A stretch of DNA of 8,949 nucleotides from an uncultured Oscillospiraceae bacterium (GTDB lineage Bacteria > Bacillota > Clostridia > Oscillospirales > Acutalibacteraceae), in assembly GCA_900543305.1 (NCBI GenBank), contig UQQZ01000092.1:1-8949 (forward strand), written 5' to 3'. How positions within the stretch are numbered: the stretch's first letter is position 1; every line of letters starts with the position of its first letter. Both the position numbers and the translations under genes were made by a program. The notes under the pieces were generated by a model. It worked only from the letters and a program-made list of their open reading frames with translations, was not told where the DNA came from and searched no databases. This document shows, one piece after another, positions 6,784 through 8,949 of this stretch.

Positions 6784-7887
6784 ATGGCGCAAGTAAAGCT
6801 CAAGAATGTTCATAAAGTTTACGACGGGGTTTCTGCGATACGGGACTGCAATTTGACAGTTGAGGACAAAGAGTGGATGATGATTGCGGGCCCGACTGGG
6901 TGCGGAAAATCCTCCCTGTTAAAAGCGATTGCAGGCTTTGAGGAGATAGATCAGGGGGAGATCTACATTGGGGGAGCCTTGGTCAATGGACTGACTCCTC
7001 CAGAAAGGGAGATTGCGGCTCTGCTGCAAAATAACGCCCTGTACCCTTCCTTGACGGTGTTTGAGAATTTGGCGTTTGGGATCACGGGGAAGAAAGCAGC
7101 GGGGGAAGCGCTTCAAGGCCGGATTCGCAGGGTAGCCGAAACCCTTCAATTGACCGAATTGTTGGAGCGGAAAGCCCAGGATCTGTCCCCGGAAGAAAGA
7201 CATCTTGTGTCGATTGGTCGGGTTTTGGTCCGGGAGCCGAAAGTGGTTTTGCTGGATGAGCCCCTTGCTAACCTGGAGAGAAGCCTGCAACTTTCCCAAC
7301 GGGAATTTTTGGCCCGGTTACAGAAGCAATTGGGCATTACGTTTATTTATGTCACACAGGATCCTTCGGAAGCTGTAGCCATGGGAGATCGCCTTGCCGT
7401 AATGAAAGAAGGAGTCATTCAGCAGGTGGGAACCCCGGAGACGTTGCGGGAACGCCCTGTCAATCGATTTGTAGCAGGCTTTTTAAGTGTTCCCCAGATG
7501 AATTTCCTGGATGGTGTGTTGAAAAGGGAGAGCTCTGGCTATGCTTTGACTTTGGAGACTTGCCGAATGGCACTCCCGTCTCAGGATGGGGACGAGAAGC
7601 TGGCTTCTTATGTGGGAAAAGAAGTGGTTCTGGGGATTCGACCGGAAACTATTTCCCTCCCACTGGAACAGGAAGGCCCGGAGGGGATTACCTCCATCGT
7701 GGAAGGGGTGGATTCCCTGGACGGGGAGACATACGTGTTCCTTAACTGCCAGGGGAACCGAGTAGTTGCACCGATTGCTTCTCCATATCTGGTGGAGGCG
7801 GGAGACGAAGTGAAAATTCATTTTACGCCCAATCCCCGTTATCTTTTTGACAAGGAAACGGAGAAAGCGATTCTTCAAGACGAATAA
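6784..7887 (+). CDS. MalK/UgpC-like ABC transporter ATPase with degenerate signature and H-loop
   Basis: A 367-residue ATPase subunit of the carbohydrate-importer (CUT1, MalK/MsmK/UgpC) type, acting at the inner face of the membrane. The domains follow MalK position for position: Walker A GPTGCGKSS (36-44, Lys42), Q-loop Gln82 in LQNNALYP, Walker B VVLLDEP (154-160, Glu159), then a C-terminal TOBE/regulatory domain (~236-355, GIRPETI). However, the signature LSGGQ is LSPEE (134-138), the D-loop Asp is Glu165 (ANLE), and the H-loop His is Gln192 (VTQDPSEA). These sites normally drive dimer-dependent hydrolysis. The start has a strong AGGGGGA 8 bases upstream. No permease or binding-protein gene is adjacent; orphan MsmX-type ATPases that serve several importers are known. 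The frame is intact and the codons look normal, so this is not an obvious pseudogene. Confidence 0.9.
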   Translation: MAQVKLKNVHKVYDGVSAIRDCNLTVEDKEWMMIAGPTGCGKSSLLKAIAGFEEIDQGEIYIGGALVNGLTPPEREIAALLQNNALYPSLTVFENLAFGITGKKAAGEALQGRIRRVAETLQLTELLERKAQDLSPEERHLVSIGRVLVREPKVVLLDEPLANLERSLQLSQREFLARLQKQLGITFIYVTQDPSEAVAMGDRLAVMKEGVIQQVGTPETLRERPVNRFVAGFLSVPQMNFLDGVLKRESSGYALTLETCRMALPSQDGDEKLASYVGKEVVLGIRPETISLPLEQEGPEGITSIVEGVDSLDGETYVFLNCQGNRVVAPIASPYLVEAGDEVKIHFTPNPRYLFDKETEKAILQDE

Positions 7888-7897
7888 GAGAATTTTT

Positions 7898-7930
7898 GGG
7901 GGAATACCACAGGGTATTCCCTCTTTTTTT
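7898..7930 (+). terminator. Rho-independent terminator after the ABC ATPase gene
   Basis: GGGAATACC (7900-7908) pairs perfectly with GGTATTCCC (7913-7921) around the loop ACAG. Two further pairs extend the base (one G-U), and seven T residues follow (7924-7930). It lies 12 bases after the stop codon and isolates the ATPase transcript from the regulator gene. Confidence 0.93.
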
Positions 7931-7971
7931 GTTCGTCAGTAGAAAATTACTGTGTTTTTTTCAAAAAAAGG

Positions 7972-8000
7972 TTGAAATTTTCTTGTTGATTATGTAAAAT
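7972..8000 (+). promoter_or_regulatory. Sigma-A promoter of the PucR/CdaR-type regulator gene
   Basis: TTGAAA (7972-7977) and TAAAAT (7995-8000) are separated by exactly 17 bases in an AT-rich stretch. Initiation near 8007 gives a leader of about 130 bases, unusually long and GC-rich compared with the promoter region. Confidence 0.82.
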
Positions 8001-8022
8001 AAAGACTGAATAATTTTGTTCT

Positions 8023-8117
8023 ACCAGAGATGGCCTTGGACCTGGGAGGGGGCTTTTCCCGGGGGGAAAGGCAGCTGGTTTTCTGAGCGAACGCGGCGGG
8101 GGAAATGCCCCTGAGCC
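8023..8117 (+). promoter_or_regulatory. Long structured 5' leader of the regulator gene
   Basis: Three nested stems can form one long hairpin: ACCAG (8023-8027) with CTGGT (8075-8079), GCCTT (8033-8037) with AAGGC (8068-8072), and CCTGGGA (8041-8047) with TCCCGGG (8057-8063), 17 pairs in all with small internal loops. A second hairpin pairs GGC (8095-8097) with GCC (8115-8117) and GGGG (8099-8102) with CCCC (8108-8111). The ribosome site GAAAGGGGA (8123-8131) follows. I do not recognise a known riboswitch class. There is no T run, so any control would more likely act on translation or RNA stability. Confidence 0.5.
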
Positions 8118-8137
8118 ATAAAGAAAGGGGAAGAGTC

Positions 8138-8949
8138 ATGTCAAACAGATTATTTCAAGGGATCATCCATCAGATGCGCGATACGATCGACCGCACCATC
8201 GGCGTTGTGGACGAGTCTTCTGTGATTATAGCCTGCAGCGAGTTGGGGAAGATTGGGGAAGTCTGTGAGGAGATCACTCCGGAGGAGTTGGCTTCTTCCG
8301 ATGTGTTCCAGACGGATGAGTACACCTTTAAATCCTTCGGCAGCCGTCCCCGTCCCGAGTATGCTGTATTCGTTGCCGGTAAGGACCCGGAAGCGCAGAA
8401 GTATGTGAAGATCCTGGCAGTTTCCTTGAACAGCATCAAACAGTATTACGATGAGAAATACGATCGTGGCAATTTTATCAAGAACGTGATTTTGGATAAC
8501 ATTCTCCCTGGGGATATTTATCTGAAGAGCCACGAGCTGCACTTTGACTCCGATGTGAGCCGCGTGTGCATGCTGGTAAAGATTGCGGAAAAGAACGACA
8601 TTTCCGCATACGATGTGCTGCAAAACTTGTTCCCTGACAAGAATAAGGACTTCATCATCAATATCAATGAGACGGATATTGCTTTGGTGAAGGAGATCAA
8701 GCCCAATATCGATGAAAAGGATATTGATAAGCTTGCAAGCTCCATCGTGGATACCTTGTCCGGTGAATTTTATACCCATTGCACCGTTGGTATCGGTACT
8801 GTGGTCAACAGCATCAAAGATTTGGCCCGTTCCTTTAAGGAAGCTCAGGTCGCTTTGGAAGTGGGCAAAGTGTTCGATACGGAAAAGCCCATTGTCAGCT
8901 ACAACCATTTGGGCATTGCCCGGTTGATTTATCAGCTGCCTAACACCCT
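8138..8949 (+). CDS. PucR/CdaR-type transcriptional regulator, N-terminal part (cut by window end)
   Basis: The frame starts at ATG 8138, after GAAAGGGGA, and stays open for 270 codons to the end of the window. Residues 1-~100 form a mixed sensor-like region (IGVVDESSVIIACSELGKIGE). Residues ~110-255 look like the degenerate GGDEF-like domain of CdaR/PucR regulators: IKNVILDNILPGD, VCMLVKIAEKND, a TVGIGTVVNSIKDLARSF core and the family-typical SFKEAQVALEVGKVF. FNHLG-like text (YNHLGIARLIYQLP) near residue 255 leads to where the C-terminal helix-turn-helix should begin, beyond the window. Such proteins typically activate sugar-acid, purine or amino-acid genes; the ligand is unknown. Codon choice (CGT, GTT, GCT) suggests fair expression. 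The DNA-binding part was not seen, so the call rests on the middle domain. Confidence 0.8.
   Translation, partial: MSNRLFQGIIHQMRDTIDRTIGVVDESSVIIACSELGKIGEVCEEITPEELASSDVFQTDEYTFKSFGSRPRPEYAVFVAGKDPEAQKYVKILAVSLNSIKQYYDEKYDRGNFIKNVILDNILPGDIYLKSHELHFDSDVSRVCMLVKIAEKNDISAYDVLQNLFPDKNKDFIININETDIALVKEIKPNIDEKDIDKLASSIVDTLSGEFYTHCTVGIGTVVNSIKDLARSFKEAQVALEVGKVFDTEKPIVSYNHLGIARLIYQLPNT

Noticed and set aside
8150..8908. Open frame of 252 codons on the minus strand
   Set aside because: It lies opposite the regulator gene, which has a strong promoter, ribosome site and recognisable family domains; the antisense frame has no ribosome site or recognisable motif.

Overview
The window looks like a chromosomal segment of a Gram-positive gut-type Clostridia, probably Oscillospirales. 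The evidence is the strong Shine-Dalgarno sequences, sigma-A type promoters with 17-base spacers, a Clostridium-like pyruvate phosphate dikinase (PPDK), a DUF4830-like surface protein and an Sfp-type phosphopantetheinyl transferase. The genus cannot be fixed from the sequence alone. Most genes look like housekeeping or common accessory functions. I see no CRISPR array, tRNA, rRNA, insertion sequence or phage gene.

Layout. (1) Positions 1-2778 form one open frame that joins about 110 residues of a YihY/BrkB-type membrane protein to a PPDK lacking its first ~66 residues. This is either an assembly chimera or a real deletion fusion. (2) Two facing terminators (2821-2936) separate it from a minus-strand MATE efflux gene (2956-4314). 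(3) Two back-to-back promoters (4378-4459) drive the MATE gene leftward and, rightward, a likely three-gene transcript: Sfp-type phosphopantetheinyl transferase, an anchored DUF4830-like protein with an acidic tail, and an RsuA-type pseudouridine synthase. (4) A separately promoted MalK/UgpC-like ABC ATPase (6784-7887) follows, ended by a strong terminator (7898-7930). Its signature, D-loop and H-loop residues are degenerate and it has no permease or binding-protein neighbours. (5) A strong promoter and a long structured leader (about 8007-8137) precede a PucR/CdaR-type regulator cut by the window end.

How the genes might work together. PPDK belongs to central PEP/pyruvate metabolism. The ATPase and the CdaR-like regulator may form a carbohydrate-related pair, but they have separate promoters and the link is only adjacency. 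The points most worth a second look are the fusion junction near 342, the ATPase that lacks several residues normally needed for hydrolysis, and the structured leader of the regulator gene.
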